From Nereocystis luetkeana (Eukaryota > Sar > Phaeophyceae > Laminariales > Laminariaceae), in NCBI GenBank assembly GCA_031213475.1, contig JARUPZ010000024.1, forward strand, positions 5,922,038 to 5,986,037: a stretch of 64,000 bases of DNA, written 5' to 3'. Numbering within the stretch: position 1 is the stretch's first letter; each line of letters opens with the position of its first letter. Below are positions 1 through 11,359 of this stretch, one piece after another. Position numbers and translations under genes: made by a program. A model generated the notes under the pieces. It made no database searches. It had not been told where the DNA came from and saw only the letters and a list, made by a program, of their open reading frames with translations.

Positions 1-2239
1 TTGCTCCCCCCAATGCTGAGTGTGGTGCCCTGTTGCACAGGTGGACTGCTGTAAAGAATAGTTCGCCCCACATGTTGCGCGGAAAGTTGCCGTCCTTAAG
101 AAGGCACCTTGTCATTGTCGCCAGTGTCCGTCCGTCACGCTCCGATACCCCGTTCTGTTGGGGAGTTGCTGTGGCGGTGTACTCCATAGTAATGCCGGAG
201 TTGATGCAGAGTTGCTTGAACTCCTTGGAAGTGTACTCGCCTCCTTTGTCGCACCTCAGTCGTTGGATGCGCAGTCCCAAGGGAACAGCCACCGTCATGT
301 TGTAGAGGTGGAGTGAGTTGACAGCCTCCGCCTTGGATTTGAGGAGGAAAATTTCCTTCATGCGGGAAAAGCCATCAGTAAACTTACTGACGTACTTGTA
401 TCCTCCCCTTGCTGCTGGTGTGATTGGCCCCATTAGGTCCGTATATACCAGTTCCATTGGTCCATCGGTCGTGTGCTTGTCCTTCTTCGGGTGCGCCTTT
501 TGCGTGCTTTTTCCTACTGCGCAGATATCACAACCTGACACAGTGCCGGTGTATTCAACACCGTTGCCTTCCACCTTGCGAAGAAGTTCCATGTTGCAAG
601 GGTTCATGTGTCCCAGTCGCCTGTGCCAGGTGTCAGCGCTTACTTGCGCCGGGAGAGCCACCGAGGGTGTTGATGGTTTCTCGGATCTCCCATAGGTCAC
701 GCCGTCAAGGGCGCGCAGTGACACGTCAAACGAGCACATACCCGCGTCCTTTTGGTGTTGGTTCAAAAGGAGAGAAGTCTTGTTGTCGAACTGGAGGTGG
801 GGGTTCCCTGTTTCGAGGATGGTGCTCACTCCTGATTTCATTGCTCGTGCAGAAGAGAAGAGGTGGCGTCCCATCCCGGGAACTATCATGACGAAGATGC
901 GGACAGGGATAGGCGGACCTGATTTGTTGATGATGTGTCCGCAGATTTTTCCCGTTGCCGTCGCGAATACCTGCTTGTTGCCTGCGGTCTCGATGGGCTT
1001 CGGCTGTTCCAGTTTTCGGTACTCCACCATGCCTTGTTGCAGCCCTCTGATCAACTCGCTATCCACAAAGTGGTCCGAGGCACCGCTGTCCACCAGCATG
1101 GTGAACACGTCCGGGTTGGATACTGTGATCCCTCCGTCATTTCGTGTCGTCAATCCTGAAAATGCGAATCCCTTGTCAAAATCATCATCGAAATTGAGGG
1201 ATGGGTTCTCATCGTCGTTGACTGGAGGGGATCCTGCACTTAGTACAGCAGTGGCGAGGTGAGCACCCTTGTGTTCCGGACGCTGTGCGCCCTGTGCGTA
1301 GCACCCCTCATCACTGTGAGAAGTAGTCTTATGGACGGAGCACCACTTCTGCCCAGAGGCTCCCTTGCTTCCTGCCGTGGATCCAGCCTTCCCCCCGAAA
1401 TATTTTTTCGTCTTGGGCTTCTTGTCGTAGGCTCCACCACCAGTAGAGTTGTGCGCTTCGTTCCTCTTTTGCCGGCAGTTGCGGACGAGGTGACCCACTT
1501 TTCCACAATTTCTGCAGGTGGATGTCCCCGCGGTCATGGCGACACCTCGTCCAGCGATCTTCCCTCTTGCGCTGCTGCTGCGAGATAAGTCGTCAAGATA
1601 GAGATGTCGCATGGTAGTTTGCATCTGGTCGATATCAAACGTAGGGTCGCGGTACATCATCATCTTGATGTCCTTGTAATCTTCTGTGAAGCCCTGTACA
1701 CAGATGTCCTTGAAGCGGCGGTCGGTGATCGGCTCACCCATCTTGACCAGTTCCGCGCGTGCGAGGGTCTTCTCCATGAAGAAATCATCAGGGTCTTGGC
1801 CTTGCTTCATGCGGGTGTTGACCAATTTCTCCATCGTTGCGCGGACAACCTCATCAGTGACCTTGTTATACTTTTCGACTAGGGCCTCGAGCGCCAATTG
1901 CCCATTGCCGCTCATGCCGTCATCCTCGTCATTTTCGTGTTTGTGCACGATCAGCGAGGCTGGCTTCTCGGTGAGGAGGTAGAGGATTGCGTAGAGGTCT
2001 TCGTTCGCGCGGTCAAACGAGGCAATTTCTTGCTCGAGTGCTTCTTGCGTCCCAGGTGTGCCTGCCGTTTCTTCGGTTGGCCGGGCACGACCTTTGATTA
2101 GGCTTGCAATATCGCGCCGCGTAACACCAAGTACCACAGCTAGCTTCTTTCTCCACTCCCGAAAGAGACCAGGGTCCCTGCCATCAAACTTCTTCAATGC
2201 TTTGATTGTGTTGGCCAAGCTGCTGGTGTTGTCGCTCAT
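1..2239 (-). CDS. Ty1/Copia retrotransposon gag-pol polyprotein, 5' part, runs off the window
   Basis: One frame stays open from an ATG at 2239 down to base 1, about 746 codons with no stop. In order it encodes a gag region; a CCHC zinc knuckle near 1516-1474 (CRNCGKVGHLVRNC); an aspartic protease with the DSGA motif in MLVDSGASDHF near 1110; a gag-pre-integrase HHCC domain (WHRRLGHMN near 620, then CDIC); and the start of the integrase core, with Asp in CDKGGEY near 262 and Glu in PQQNGVSERDG near 155. Protease-integrase order, with RT expected beyond the edge, is the Copia arrangement (family knowledge). The protein packages and copies the element RNA. No frameshift is seen in this part, so the copy may be young. 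The rest of pol and the 3' LTR lie outside the window. Confidence 0.93.
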   Translation of the reverse strand, partial: MSDNTSSLANTIKALKKFDGRDPGLFREWRKKLAVVLGVTRRDIASLIKGRARPTEETAGTPGTQEALEQEIASFDRANEDLYAILYLLTEKPASLIVHKHENDEDDGMSGNGQLALEALVEKYNKVTDEVVRATMEKLVNTRMKQGQDPDDFFMEKTLARAELVKMGEPITDRRFKDICVQGFTEDYKDIKMMMYRDPTFDIDQMQTTMRHLYLDDLSRSSSARGKIAGRGVAMTAGTSTCRNCGKVGHLVRNCRQKRNEAHNSTGGGAYDKKPKTKKYFGGKAGSTAGSKGASGQKWCSVHKTTSHSDEGCYAQGAQRPEHKGAHLATAVLSAGSPPVNDDENPSLNFDDDFDKGFAFSGLTTRNDGGITVSNPDVFTMLVDSGASDHFVDSELIRGLQQGMVEYRKLEQPKPIETAGNKQVFATATGKICGHIINKSGPPIPVRIFVMIVPGMGRHLFSSARAMKSGVSTILETGNPHLQFDNKTSLLLNQHQKDAGMCSFDVSLRALDGVTYGRSEKPSTPSVALPAQVSADTWHRRLGHMNPCNMELLRKVEGNGVEYTGTVSGCDICAVGKSTQKAHPKKDKHTTDGPMELVYTDLMGPITPAARGGYKYVSKFTDGFSRMKEIFLLKSKAEAVNSLHLYNMTVAVPLGLRIQRLRCDKGGEYTSKEFKQLCINSGITMEYTATATPQQNGVSERDGRTLATMTRCLLKDGNFPRNMWGELFFTAVHLCNRAPHSALGGA

Positions 2240-3127
2240 GATGTTGTCGTTGGTGCAGTAGTAGTAGGCCACCACAGGAGACGGCAGCAGTACTACGTCC
2301 TCAAACAGCTGCTTGCTACTCGTAGGTACAGCAGAGGCAAGTACCACACACCGTGTGTTACACGTGCAGCACTGCTGTTGTACAGGTACTGCTGTGTGGC
2401 GAGACTGTCAGGCCAGGTCAAAAGTATTCTATAAAATAGAACTGTTCGTATGAACGGCCTCTTGGGGTCTCAGATTTTTCGCAGATTATATGTTTTCCGA
2501 AAAAAAAACTTGATGAAACTTCCGATCGACCTGCCTCCGTAGGGTGGTCGGGTGAATAGACAGCGCGTTTTGCTGTCGGAAGTGGATTACACAGCTAGCT
2601 GTTGCTCGGACGTCTTCCGAGACTTATGATCCAGAGCGTGGACTACGTCAAGCTAGAGCTCCCAACAGCAGTTCGACTGCGTTGTGGTGGAGATGGCTGT
2701 CTTAATGACGTACAGCAGCAGTGTGTACCTCGAGTATGGTCGAGGGTGTCAAAAATAAAAATAAATTTGACCTGACGCGGTGAAATTATATTCAACCAAC
2801 GTTCTGCGTGGTGGTTCTCTGGGTGTCGTTATCACAGTTTTCGCAATTCTAATGACTGCTATCTGCGTACGACCCTCTTAGACCCACTCGCTTTGATATA
2901 GTAGACCGCCAACGCACTCGTAGCCCGTAGACCTTGGAAGGCGGCAGTACTCCTTGTAGAGGAAGCAGCAGCAAGCGATCTTGATCGCTTCTTGAAACCC
3001 TGAAATTCCGTAGAGCTGATGACAGAAGGAGTAGTTGTGAACTCGTAGCTCTTGGAGCGGCCGGTCGTGGCGGCCGTGGTGCCCCGTGGCTTGTAAGTCG
3101 CGTTTGCTTAGTGTTCGAGGCTCATAA
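2240..3127 (-). other. Copia untranslated leader with primer-binding site
   Basis: Non-coding stretch between the LTR and the gag start. Directly after the LTR, reading on the minus strand, comes GGTTATGAGCC (3131-3121). It resembles the initiator-Met internal-tRNA primer site of Drosophila copia, which starts GGTTATGGGCC. Near 2590-2690 the leader holds one unit of the hairpin repeat that is amplified at 3.99-5.33 kb. Confidence 0.6.
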
Positions 3128-3999
3128 CCTATTAAAGGTTTATGGCGCAGAACCTACTAGGTATGGCGATTGGCGTGTGTACCAGCTCGTAACTGGTGTG
3201 TACGCCTAGACTCGATTGCCGATGGCCGGCAATACACAGTCAAAATGTTCGAGGCAAACACGTAGTCACTGTCAGGTGACTAATACGTGAAGCTTCAACA
3301 TAGAAGAGAAGAAGATGGTGTGGTGACCCCAAGCCACATTGTTGATTGATCGCTCAGCTGGAAGCTGATGATGGTGAGCAAAAGTAGAGCAAAAGTAGAG
3401 TGAGCTCAAAGGGGAGGGCGGTGCGCGTGTGCGCTCGCAGCTCGCAACAAAGGACGACCCTTGCACTTCGGTCAAACAAAAACAAAATGAGGGAATACCC
3501 TCGTATTCCGTTCAAAATAAAAACAACGAAGAGAACCCCCAGATTTACTGTAAAGAACAATATATCTTGGGGTACATATCCATGACCCCAGTGTAGCCTA
3601 TGTTGTTCCTCCAACCAGAACTACATTGTAACAGTAAAACTATGCTACCGGTCTCGGAGGGATACTGAAGATATCCTTTCCATTATGCACCAATGATAGC
3701 ACGTACTAAATGTGCTGTCTACCGTAGATCATGTACGTACGTACCACAACAGTAGATCCATGGCACTACTCGTCATTGGGACTTTATTCTGTGCGTACGG
3801 GTGCACAGCAGTATATGCGTAAAAAGACAGCTGCTGCTATCCTACTATACAGTATAACTCAGACTGGAAAACTGTCTGTTGTACATATAATGCGTAAATG
3901 TATACCAGATGATGTAAGTGTAATCGAGTAACGAATATGATGGTTACTGACAAGTAAGTATCATCTCTAATACCTCCTCCCGTTGAGCGTACACTTTCT
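3128..3999 (-). repeat. LTR of the Copia element (inverted arm 1)
   Basis: An 872-bp segment repeated almost perfectly in inverted orientation at 5878-6749. On the minus strand it lies just upstream of the primer site and gag-pol, so I read it as the 5' LTR. Short reading frames inside are identical between the two arms. The end dinucleotides are not a clean TG/CA, so the exact ends are uncertain. Confidence 0.7.
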
Positions 4000-5330
4000 A
4001 ACTCCACTTTACAACCCAGCAAACCTGAGGTTAGGAGCTCTGCTGAGCGTAGTCCATCTCGTGGATCGTAAGCCTCGGTTACTCTGAGCAACAGCGACAT
4101 TTAAGTCAACTCCCGACAAGCATTTATTTCTGCTGTCTGTTAAAGGAGCGCTGAACTTCGATAAATAAATTAACCCGCTGTACGCTGCCCAACAGCAACT
4201 CCAAATTACAACCCAGTAAATCTGAAGGTTAGGAGCTCTGCTGAGCGTAGTCCATCTCGTGGATCGTAAGCCTCAGTTACTCTGAGCAACAGCGACATTG
4301 AAGTTATCTCCCGACAAGCGTTCTGCTGTCTCTGAACTTATTTCGATACATTTCCAAGAGGGCCTTCGGCCCCAGAGAGATTTTCTTTTCTCCAAGAGGG
4401 CCATCGGCCCCAGAGAGATTTTGTTTCGACAGTCGTCATTGGACTCCATGTGGATCCGTGACCCCACACGACCGTTGAAACAAGAACTATAATAATAGCA
4501 AATAGTTTCTCCGAGGAGGATACGTACGACAGTTTAGTTTCGTGTCTTGATCACACAGCACAGAGCAGTACTGCTATCTACTGCTGTGTGCATCTCACCT
4601 CCGGCCATATTTCTCATACGAAGTGTGGACTCGAAAAATCTTGACTCAACGTCGAGTATTATTATACTGCTGTACGCTGTCAAGGACAACTTCGCCACAA
4701 CTCACAGCACCGCTGGGGTTAAGGAGCTCTGCCTAGTGTAGTCCACATCGTGGATCGTCAGCCTCGGGCAATCCGAGCTGCAGTTGTATAGAAGTAACTC
4801 CCGGCGGTACCACCGTCTGTAAAAAGGGACCCTGACTTCACAAATTTCCAACAGGGACCTCCCCTCGGGATCATCAAGGAGAAGCCCCTGAAAATAACTC
4901 AAATCTCGATAGTGCATCGCGTCGAGTACTTACGTAGCTTGGTGCTGTTTCAATAGCTACCCCAAAGACAATCACAGTACTCCTGTAGATTAGAGGCATT
5001 GCTAGGCGCCATCCACTACTACTGGTGTGGATTTGTCAGCCTCGTGAATCACGAGCAAAATCTATTATAGGAAGCATCTCCCGGCCATCGCTGCCTGTGG
5101 TGACTGAGCTCTGCTTCTTGTATCATCAAGAAGGAACCCGTGTACTGTTGTATCATCACCTTCATCTGGATGATACTACAGCAGTACACTGTCGACTGCT
5201 GTAATATACATACGGCAAATATAAAGCCTCGGGATCCCCGAGCATCGTGCGGCAGCTACTCCAAGAAATACTGCTGTATACCAGGTATACGGTACTACTG
5301 GTGTTGTTGTAGTATCGTACGAGATCACCT
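3990..5330 (+). repeat. Array of about five divergent hairpin repeat units
   Basis: Units near 4000-4100, 4200-4305, 4690-4800, 4975-5065 and 5225-5260 share GGAGCTCTGC, then GTAGTCCA, GTGGATCGT, AGCCTCGG and a complementary CCGAG that can close a hairpin. A further unit lies in the Copia leader on the minus strand. The units are too diverged to be a simple satellite. No coding sequence is seen. Confidence 0.6.
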
Positions 5331-5589
5331 CACCAAGAACTACAATATTTAACAAAAGATTCCTCATCAGGGACCGGAACGTCATCATCAGAGAATGGAA
5401 CACTACCACCGCAACAAGCTGGAGTGTCATCATCATCAGGATGTATCATCGTGTGCATCTTTTTTTTTACCCGGGGACGCACCTGGGGGATACAGCAGGG
5501 AACTCTGGTAATGTACTACTTACTGTATCTGGTAGTCTTTTGAGCAAGCAGTAAACCACTTGCAGTGATCGTCCACATTGTTCCTTGAG

Positions 5590-5690
5590 ACTATTCATCT
5601 CCTTGTCGATAGCGGCTTTCCACTCCTTGTGCTCCGGTGAGTTGATAGCATCATTATGCGTGCGAGGAGTTTGAAGTACTCGTTTCACCT
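5590..5690 (-). pseudogene. Copia reverse transcriptase, N-terminal fragment
   Basis: The peptide has PRTHNDAINSPEHKEWKAAI then DKEMNSL, matching the pattern at the start of Copia-type RT domains (xEAxxSPExxEWxxAMxxEM). Only about 35 recognisable residues remain before similarity is lost. It is a remnant of a second Copia copy in the same orientation as the element at the left edge. Confidence 0.7.
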
Positions 5691-5877
5691 CCTCCGAGAA
5701 CCGTTGAATTCACTCCTTGGATCTCATCCGGTAGGTACATCATGTACACCTGAATATCCTTGGAACCATCATACAGGTACATTATGTACAAGTAAGTGTT
5801 CCCAAAACAATATCACTCCTTGATGTTGCATGTGTGTTTCTTTTTAAGAAGTTTTAGCATGTAACTAACGCAGAGTA

Positions 5878-6749
5878 AGAAAGTGTACGCTCAACGGGAG
5901 GAGGTATTAGAGATGATACTTACTTGTCAGTAACCATCATATTCGTTACTCGATTACACTTACATCATCTGGTATACATTTACGCATTATATGTACAACA
6001 GACAGTTTTCCAGTCTGAGTTATACTGTATAGTAGGATAGCAGCAGCTGTCTTTTTACGCATATACTGCTGTGCACCCGTACGCACAGAATAAAGTCCCA
6101 ATGACGAGTAGTGCCATGGATCTACTGTTGTGGTACGTACGTACATGATCTACGGTAGACAGCACATTTAGTACGTGCTATCATTGGTGCATAATGGAAA
6201 GGATATCTTCAGTATCCCTCCGAGACCGGTAGCATAGTTTTACTGTTACAATGTAGTTCTGGTTGGAGGAACAACATAGGCTACACTGGGGTCATGGATA
6301 TGTACCCCAAGATATATTGTTCTTTACAGTAAATCTGGGGGTTCTCTTCGTTGTTTTTATTTTGAACGGAATACGAGGGTATTCCCTCATTTTGTTTTTG
6401 TTTGACCGAAGTGCAAGGGTCGTCCTTTGTTGCGAGCTGCGAGCGCACACGCGCACCGCCCTCCCCTTTGAGCTCACTCTACTTTTGCTCTACTTTTGCT
6501 CACCATCATCAGCTTCCAGCTGAGCGATCAATCAACAATGTGGCTTGGGGTCACCACACCATCTTCTTCTCTTCTATGTTGAAGCTTCACGTATTAGTCA
6601 CCTGACAGTGACTACGTGTTTGCCTCGAACATTTTGACTGTGTATTGCCGGCCATCGGCAATCGAGTCTAGGCGTACACACCAGTTACGAGCTGGTACAC
6701 ACGCCAATCGCCATACCTAGTAGGTTCTGCGCCATAAACCTTTAATAGG
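5878..6749 (+). repeat. Solo-type Copia LTR (inverted arm 2)
   Basis: Inverted, nearly identical copy of 3128-3999. No primer site follows its right end, so it looks like a solo LTR or a rearranged end. The near-identity of the arms points to recent insertion or gene conversion. Confidence 0.75.
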
Positions 6750-6772
6750 CTGTCTGTCAAAAGACGTTTGCC

Positions 6773-6866
6773 TTAACCCCTTTAGAACCGCAGTCCCCTT
6801 TTGGGGACAAACCAGTCAAATTTCAAGTAGTTTGTCCCCAAAACGGGACTGCGGTTCTAAAGGAGT
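6773..6866. mobile_element. MITE family A copy
   Basis: Palindromic element of about 95 bp. It begins TTAACCCCTTTAG, has long inverted arms containing CAGTCCC and TTTGGGGACAAA, and ends in the mirror image. It lies 24 bp right of the LTR. Confidence 0.85.
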
Positions 6867-6916
6867 CTGTCAAGGTGGGTGAAAGCGTTGTCTCCCGACA
6901 TCTGATCTTTTTGCTT

Positions 6917-7014
6917 ATCCCTCTTAGAACCGCATCAGTCCCGTTTTGGGGACAAACCACTCAAATTTCAACTAGTTTGTCCCCAAAACGGGACTGCGGC
7001 CCTAAAGGGGTTAA
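6917..7014. mobile_element. MITE family A copy
   Basis: Second copy 50 bp from the previous one. The right end reads AAAGGGGTTAA; the left end has decayed. Confidence 0.85.
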
Positions 7015-7202
7015 CCACACCGCACCACACACAGCAAGCAGTCGTCACAACAGTCAGTCGGTGTTCGTGCTGATCTGACAGATACGCACCAACCATTGCA
7101 CTGTGGTACGTGCTATTTATATATTTTTATGCTGTGCTGTGCTGTGCGTTGCGTGTGTGTTCTTGATATTACTGACTAATAATGTCATCATACTGTGCCT
7201 TG

Positions 7203-7545
7203 ACGATGAGGTGTGTGTGTGTGTTCTTCACATTAAACCGTTCTTTCCACCCGTCGACATCCAGCACACAACCAGTGTCCGTGCCGATTCTTCAATCCTA
7301 GAAGAGATACAAGTTCTGTGGTCACAAAGCTACGCCACAGAGATACTACGTTGCCACGTGTGCAGTGTGAACTGCAGTGGGCAATGCAAAGCCATGTCAT
7401 CATACTAGATACGACAGGCACGACATACGCAATCTATGAAATAGTGAAACGAAAAGAAACAATCAAAGAGAAAACAAAAACAAGGAAGACAAATCGAAAA
7501 AGAAAAAGAAGAAAAATGAAAGCAAAATCTAAGAGAAGGTTGAAA
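7203..7545 (+). repeat. Family C repeat copy (5' part and A-rich part)
   Basis: Starts with GT repeats, TTCTTCACATTAAACCG and CCGTCGACATCCAGCAC, then CAGAGATACTACGTTGCCAC, and ends in an A-rich purine tract (AAACGAAAAGAAACAATC). It is the empty-site reference for the MITE A insertions at 39.4 and 47.3 kb. Confidence 0.8.
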
Positions 7546-7604
7546 TCTCGGTAATTAAACATTTAAACCGTTACCTGGTACCTGGTATTTGTTATTTCTA
7601 CACA

Positions 7605-7800
7605 CCCGTCCACATCCAGCAAAGCCAGTGTCTGTGCGTGTTCTTCACATTAAACCGTTCTTTCTACCCGTCGACATCCAGCACAACCAGTCAGTGTCCG
7701 TGCCGATTCTTTAATCCTATTAATAGAAGAGATACAAATTCTGTGGTCACAAAGCTATACGCCACAGAGATATAATACTACGTTGTCACCTACCTGGTAC
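7605..7800 (+). repeat. Family C repeat, partial copy
   Basis: Repeats the TTCTTCACATTAAACCG through CGCCACAGAGATA part. It carries CCTATTAATAG, the uninterrupted version of a site that holds CCTGG+TA at 34.29 kb. It ends in a TACCTGGTACCTGGTA dimer. Confidence 0.75.
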
Positions 7801-7989
7801 CTGGTATGCAGAAAGCACACTTAGTGGGCAATGTGCAATGCCATATTGTTGTTGTTGTTGTTCTCACATTAACTCTCTGACGAAGGAGTCCGTGGTCACA
7901 CAAAGGTGCTGGAGCCCTAGGAAGATCCGAAAAACAAAAAAATCGAAAATTCGGCTGCCTCAAAATACATGAGACGGAAAAAGCGCACA

Positions 7990-9080
7990 CAAGATAAAAC
8001 CAATGTGCAAAACTGAACTAACATGGCCGCGGGTATATCCTCTCAACTATAATATAGAAGAGTACCCCCGTTCCCACCACTAACCAACTCGTGGCTGCTG
8101 ACTACAGCGGATGCTGTCTGAAGTGCTGCCTGCACCGTACGAAACGCACGGTAGTCGTGAAAACGAAAGAGGAACACACCTGCCTGCTATCTGGAGTGCT
8201 GTCACAGAGTGAAGACTCGCGGATATGCAGTGAAAAAAGGAGCAATCGAACCTTACTGCCACACGAATATCAACGATCGTCATCTCTTCCTGGACTGTCT
8301 GACACAAAAAGGTGCAGCACAGCAGTTATGATACCACGTCCCTGATAATTGCGTAGGTTATTCCCCATGAAGGGTATACAACTCGTTAAACTACAAAAAC
8401 CAGTGACGAGTACCGGTAGATACTATTCTGCCTCGTGAAAAACAAAACCAGGAAAAAACAAACTATGACTGCTTCTCTCGTGATGATAGTGTGCGCGCAA
8501 ATCATGGGTCTCCATGCACCGTCTTCCTGCCGCTCTTCATGGCCGCATCATCGCCTTGGCCCAATCCACCCGCTCCTTTGCGCGTGCACTCGTTGCCATT
8601 CCCCTCCAGTCGTTTCCCTTTCTCCGTCATCCTGAAAAACAAAATGCTCCTCGCACTTGCGGTTCTGATCTGGGAAATAAAAATTCTCGCGCAGGGGGAG
8701 GTCAATCCGTCTCTTCCCCGCACGTCGACGCTCAGTCTCCCTCCTCCCTCGTCGTCGAATCCAGCCTCCTACCGGCGCAATATACTGTGCCGTAGTGTGG
8801 CCTGTGGTGGCGCCTGCCTCCGCGCATGGACACCCCGATTGAGCATTGCTGCTCTGCCGCAGCTGCCTAAAAAGACGCGCGAATCGTAGGTCTCCGTGCC
8901 TGACGCACCACGTACGACCCAACTCTACTGCCGCCTGAGCCTCGCGGCCACAGGCAGCAGCAAGAAGGTATCACTCCTTGAGGGTGAGTCCGGCCTTACA
9001 CCCGCCAGAAAGACCTACCCCACTCGCTATTAGCCTGATAGGGCATGCCTCGCAGCATTCCTTGCCGAGGCAGCGAGGGG
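7990..9080. other. No recognisable gene
   Basis: Open frames of 60-130 codons occur on both strands (for example 8491-8889 plus and 8548-8922 minus). None shows a known motif, and overlapping frames are equally open. I see only unique-looking non-coding or decayed sequence. Confidence 0.4.
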
Positions 9081-9084
9081 AACG

Positions 9085-9720
9085 GAACTACATATGATCA
9101 TACTGGACACGACATGCACGACATCGTACACAACATTCTATAAAAAACAAAAAACTCAGACGAAGAAGACAAATCGAAAGAGAAAAAGAAAAAAGAAGAA
9201 ATAGAAGAACCAAACTACTGTCGTGCTCCCCTCGCACATGCCCACTGGTGCTTACTGCATACCAGGTACGTACGTGGCAACGTATAGTATCTCTGTGGCG
9301 TAGCTTTGTGACCACAGAACTTGTATCTCTTCTAGGATTGAAGAATCGGCACGGACACTGGTTGTGCTGGATGTCGACGGGTAGAAAGAACGATTTAATG
9401 TGAAGTACACACACAGGGGATGAGGAAGGCACTTGAAAAGAACAAGCTGGAAGCAAGAACGAAAAAATTAGAAAAGCAACACTAACTACTTATAAACAGA
9501 GGAAAACTAAGATCCAAGGGAAAATAACAGGCAAACCAAAAAGAACAACGCACCCGCCTCCAGCAGGTAGCGGCAGCAGTTTGTGGTACGAGTAGCATAG
9601 CTAGGTTCTCCCTGCGCCCGTCAACTATGCCCAGCCTCTTGGCGTCAGACAAGCAGAGACAATACGGAACAAGTAAAGCAAGCTTGTCATCCACCCACAC
9701 GCCACACGACTCAGCAAAAC
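9085..9720. repeat. Family C copy with an internally inverted segment
   Basis: The 3' A-rich part (9085-9215) is in plus orientation. The 5' part (about 9250-9405, CTTCTAGGATTGAAGAATCG) is in minus orientation. The distal part (about 9420-9720, GGTACGAGTAGCATAGC, CGTCAACTATGCCCAG) is plus again. Confidence 0.7.
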
Positions 9721-10265
9721 CAGGGTCTGTGCCGATCCTTCTATCCTATTAATAGAGAGACGCGAGTTATTTCTGTGTCACAAAACTATGCCACAACAGC
9801 AGCAGTAGTTAGAGATGCTACACACATTGTTATGCGGTAATCGGAGTAGACAACGCAATGCTGCCAGGTCAGCATACTGGATACCACAGGCAGGCACAGC
9901 ATACACGTTTTATTTCCATGGAAATTATAAAAGAGAAAACAAAAAAAAACGAGAAAAAACTACAAACAGAAAATGAAAAAAACGTATCGAACGAGAAAAA
10001 GGGGGGGGGGGGAAACTGTAGTCGTGCATCCCCGCAGGGGATGTGGCAAACGCTTGAAAATAACGAGCTATAGAAACAGCACCACGAGTATACCATAACA
10101 ACCAGGTTCTCCCTACTCGTCGGTCTGGTACCTTGTTACCCTGCCTGCCGTCTCCGCCCTGCGTTCGTCAACTAACTATACCGTGTCCCACCCCCGGAGA
10201 GGATGCGTCAGACAATACAAAGCAGTAAGAAAAAAGCAGGCTCGTCATCCACCCACGCCACAAGA
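9712..10265 (+). repeat. Family C repeat, diverged long copy
   Basis: Contains GTCTGTGCCGATCC, the A-rich block, a G12 run, CCGCAGGGGATGTGGCAAAC and the distal block CCGTCTCCGCCCTGCG. It aligns along most of the 42.7-43.4 kb copy. Confidence 0.7.
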
Positions 10266-10362
10266 CTCCTGTCATAAATAAGGACAAGAAGAAAGAGAGG
10301 TTACTGGAGTGTTTTCGTGGAAAATGCCGCCCAGGTATGTAAGAACTGGGCCGTCTGCCTAA

Positions 10363-10457
10363 TTAACCCCTTGAGCACCGAACTCCCATATATGTGTGGG
10401 GACAAAGCACTCTAATTATAAGTACTTTGTCCCCAAAACGGGACTGGGCCGTCTTAA
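10363..10457. mobile_element. MITE family A copy, TTAA at both ends
   Basis: Begins TTAACCCCTTGAG and ends CTTAA. The inner arms read TGTGGGGACAAAG and TTTGTCCCCAAAACGGGAC. Confidence 0.8.
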
Positions 10458-10634
10458 TATACTTATTATACCTCTCTGTGGTCTGCTGCTTCGATGACGA
10501 GCGGTGGGGCGAGGAGGGCGAGGGTTGTCTGGTCTGGTGTTCGTAGAAGCATCGTCTGTCTTCTTTTCCGGTACCGTGAGGCCTGCTGCTCCGAAGAAAG
10601 CAGAGTTGTATATACACCATTTGAATTTTTCGTG

Positions 10635-10990
10635 GCATGCCGTCGTGTGGCATTGCCATCATGGTACCACCCATGGCATACCATGGCATCCCCACGGCAT
10701 CCCATGGCGTGGCATGGGATTCCATGGCCCGCCGTGGGGGGTACAGTGGCATATATGCCGTGGGTGGTATACCGCGGTACCCCCCGCCGCGACAACCGCC
10801 ACAGCATCCGGCACTCCATGGCAACCCCACGGTATGTCATGGCAACCCCTGTCCACGGCACCTGGAGTAAGCATTAGGGTTAGGGTTGGGGTTCCATGGT
10901 ATGCCGGGAAAGTCCGTGGAAGGTTCCGTGGAAGATGCCGTGGAAGGTAGTTCGCCGCAGGTGTTGGTGCCATCACGGCAATGCCACGGC
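10635..10990. repeat. CCATGG/GGCAT-rich low-complexity patch
   Basis: Irregular repetition of CCATGGCAT, CCACGGCAT and their reverse complements (CATGGGATTCCATGG, GCCGTGG). Several frames stay open on both strands only because of this composition. Confidence 0.6.
10871..10893 (+). repeat. Interstitial telomere-like repeat
   Basis: ATTAGGGTTAGGGTTGGGG is two perfect and one altered TTAGGG unit inside the CCATGG-rich patch. Confidence 0.65.
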
Positions 10991-11162
10991 ATGTCGCGAA
11001 AAAGGACAAATAATGTACGTGTCCCTCTCGTGCGGGGCGGAAACCGCATTGCGGTCACAAAACCTACGTGGGACAGAGTACGAGGCATCACATTGCTACT
11101 TACTTGCTGGTGTGGTGCGGCACAACGATGATACATACTGCAGTAAGTAATTCCTTTACCTG

Positions 11163-11272
11163 TATTACGGGGGGCCATAGTTAATAGGACCAAATATTGT
11201 TAGTAGAAATGGTTAAATATAAAGGTTTTTATGTGTACCACAGGTCCTATTAACTATGGTCCCCCGTAATAT
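11163..11272. mobile_element. MITE family B copy
   Basis: Full-length palindromic element of about 110 bp. It begins TATTACGGGGGGCCATAG, has a TTGTTAGTAAAAATGG core, ends CTATGGTCCCCCGTAATA, and is flanked by TA. Confidence 0.85.
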
Positions 11273-11359
11273 TACAACTATTACAACGATGGAGATGATA
11301 GACGATTGAGAGTGGCCTCTTTCTGTTTTTTGTTGTTGTTGTGACGAAACAGCACAGTC

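Noticed and set aside
3272..6605. Duplicate short frames (60-86 codons) in both arms
   Set aside because: They are identical because they lie in the inverted LTR copies; no start context, motif or codon bias.
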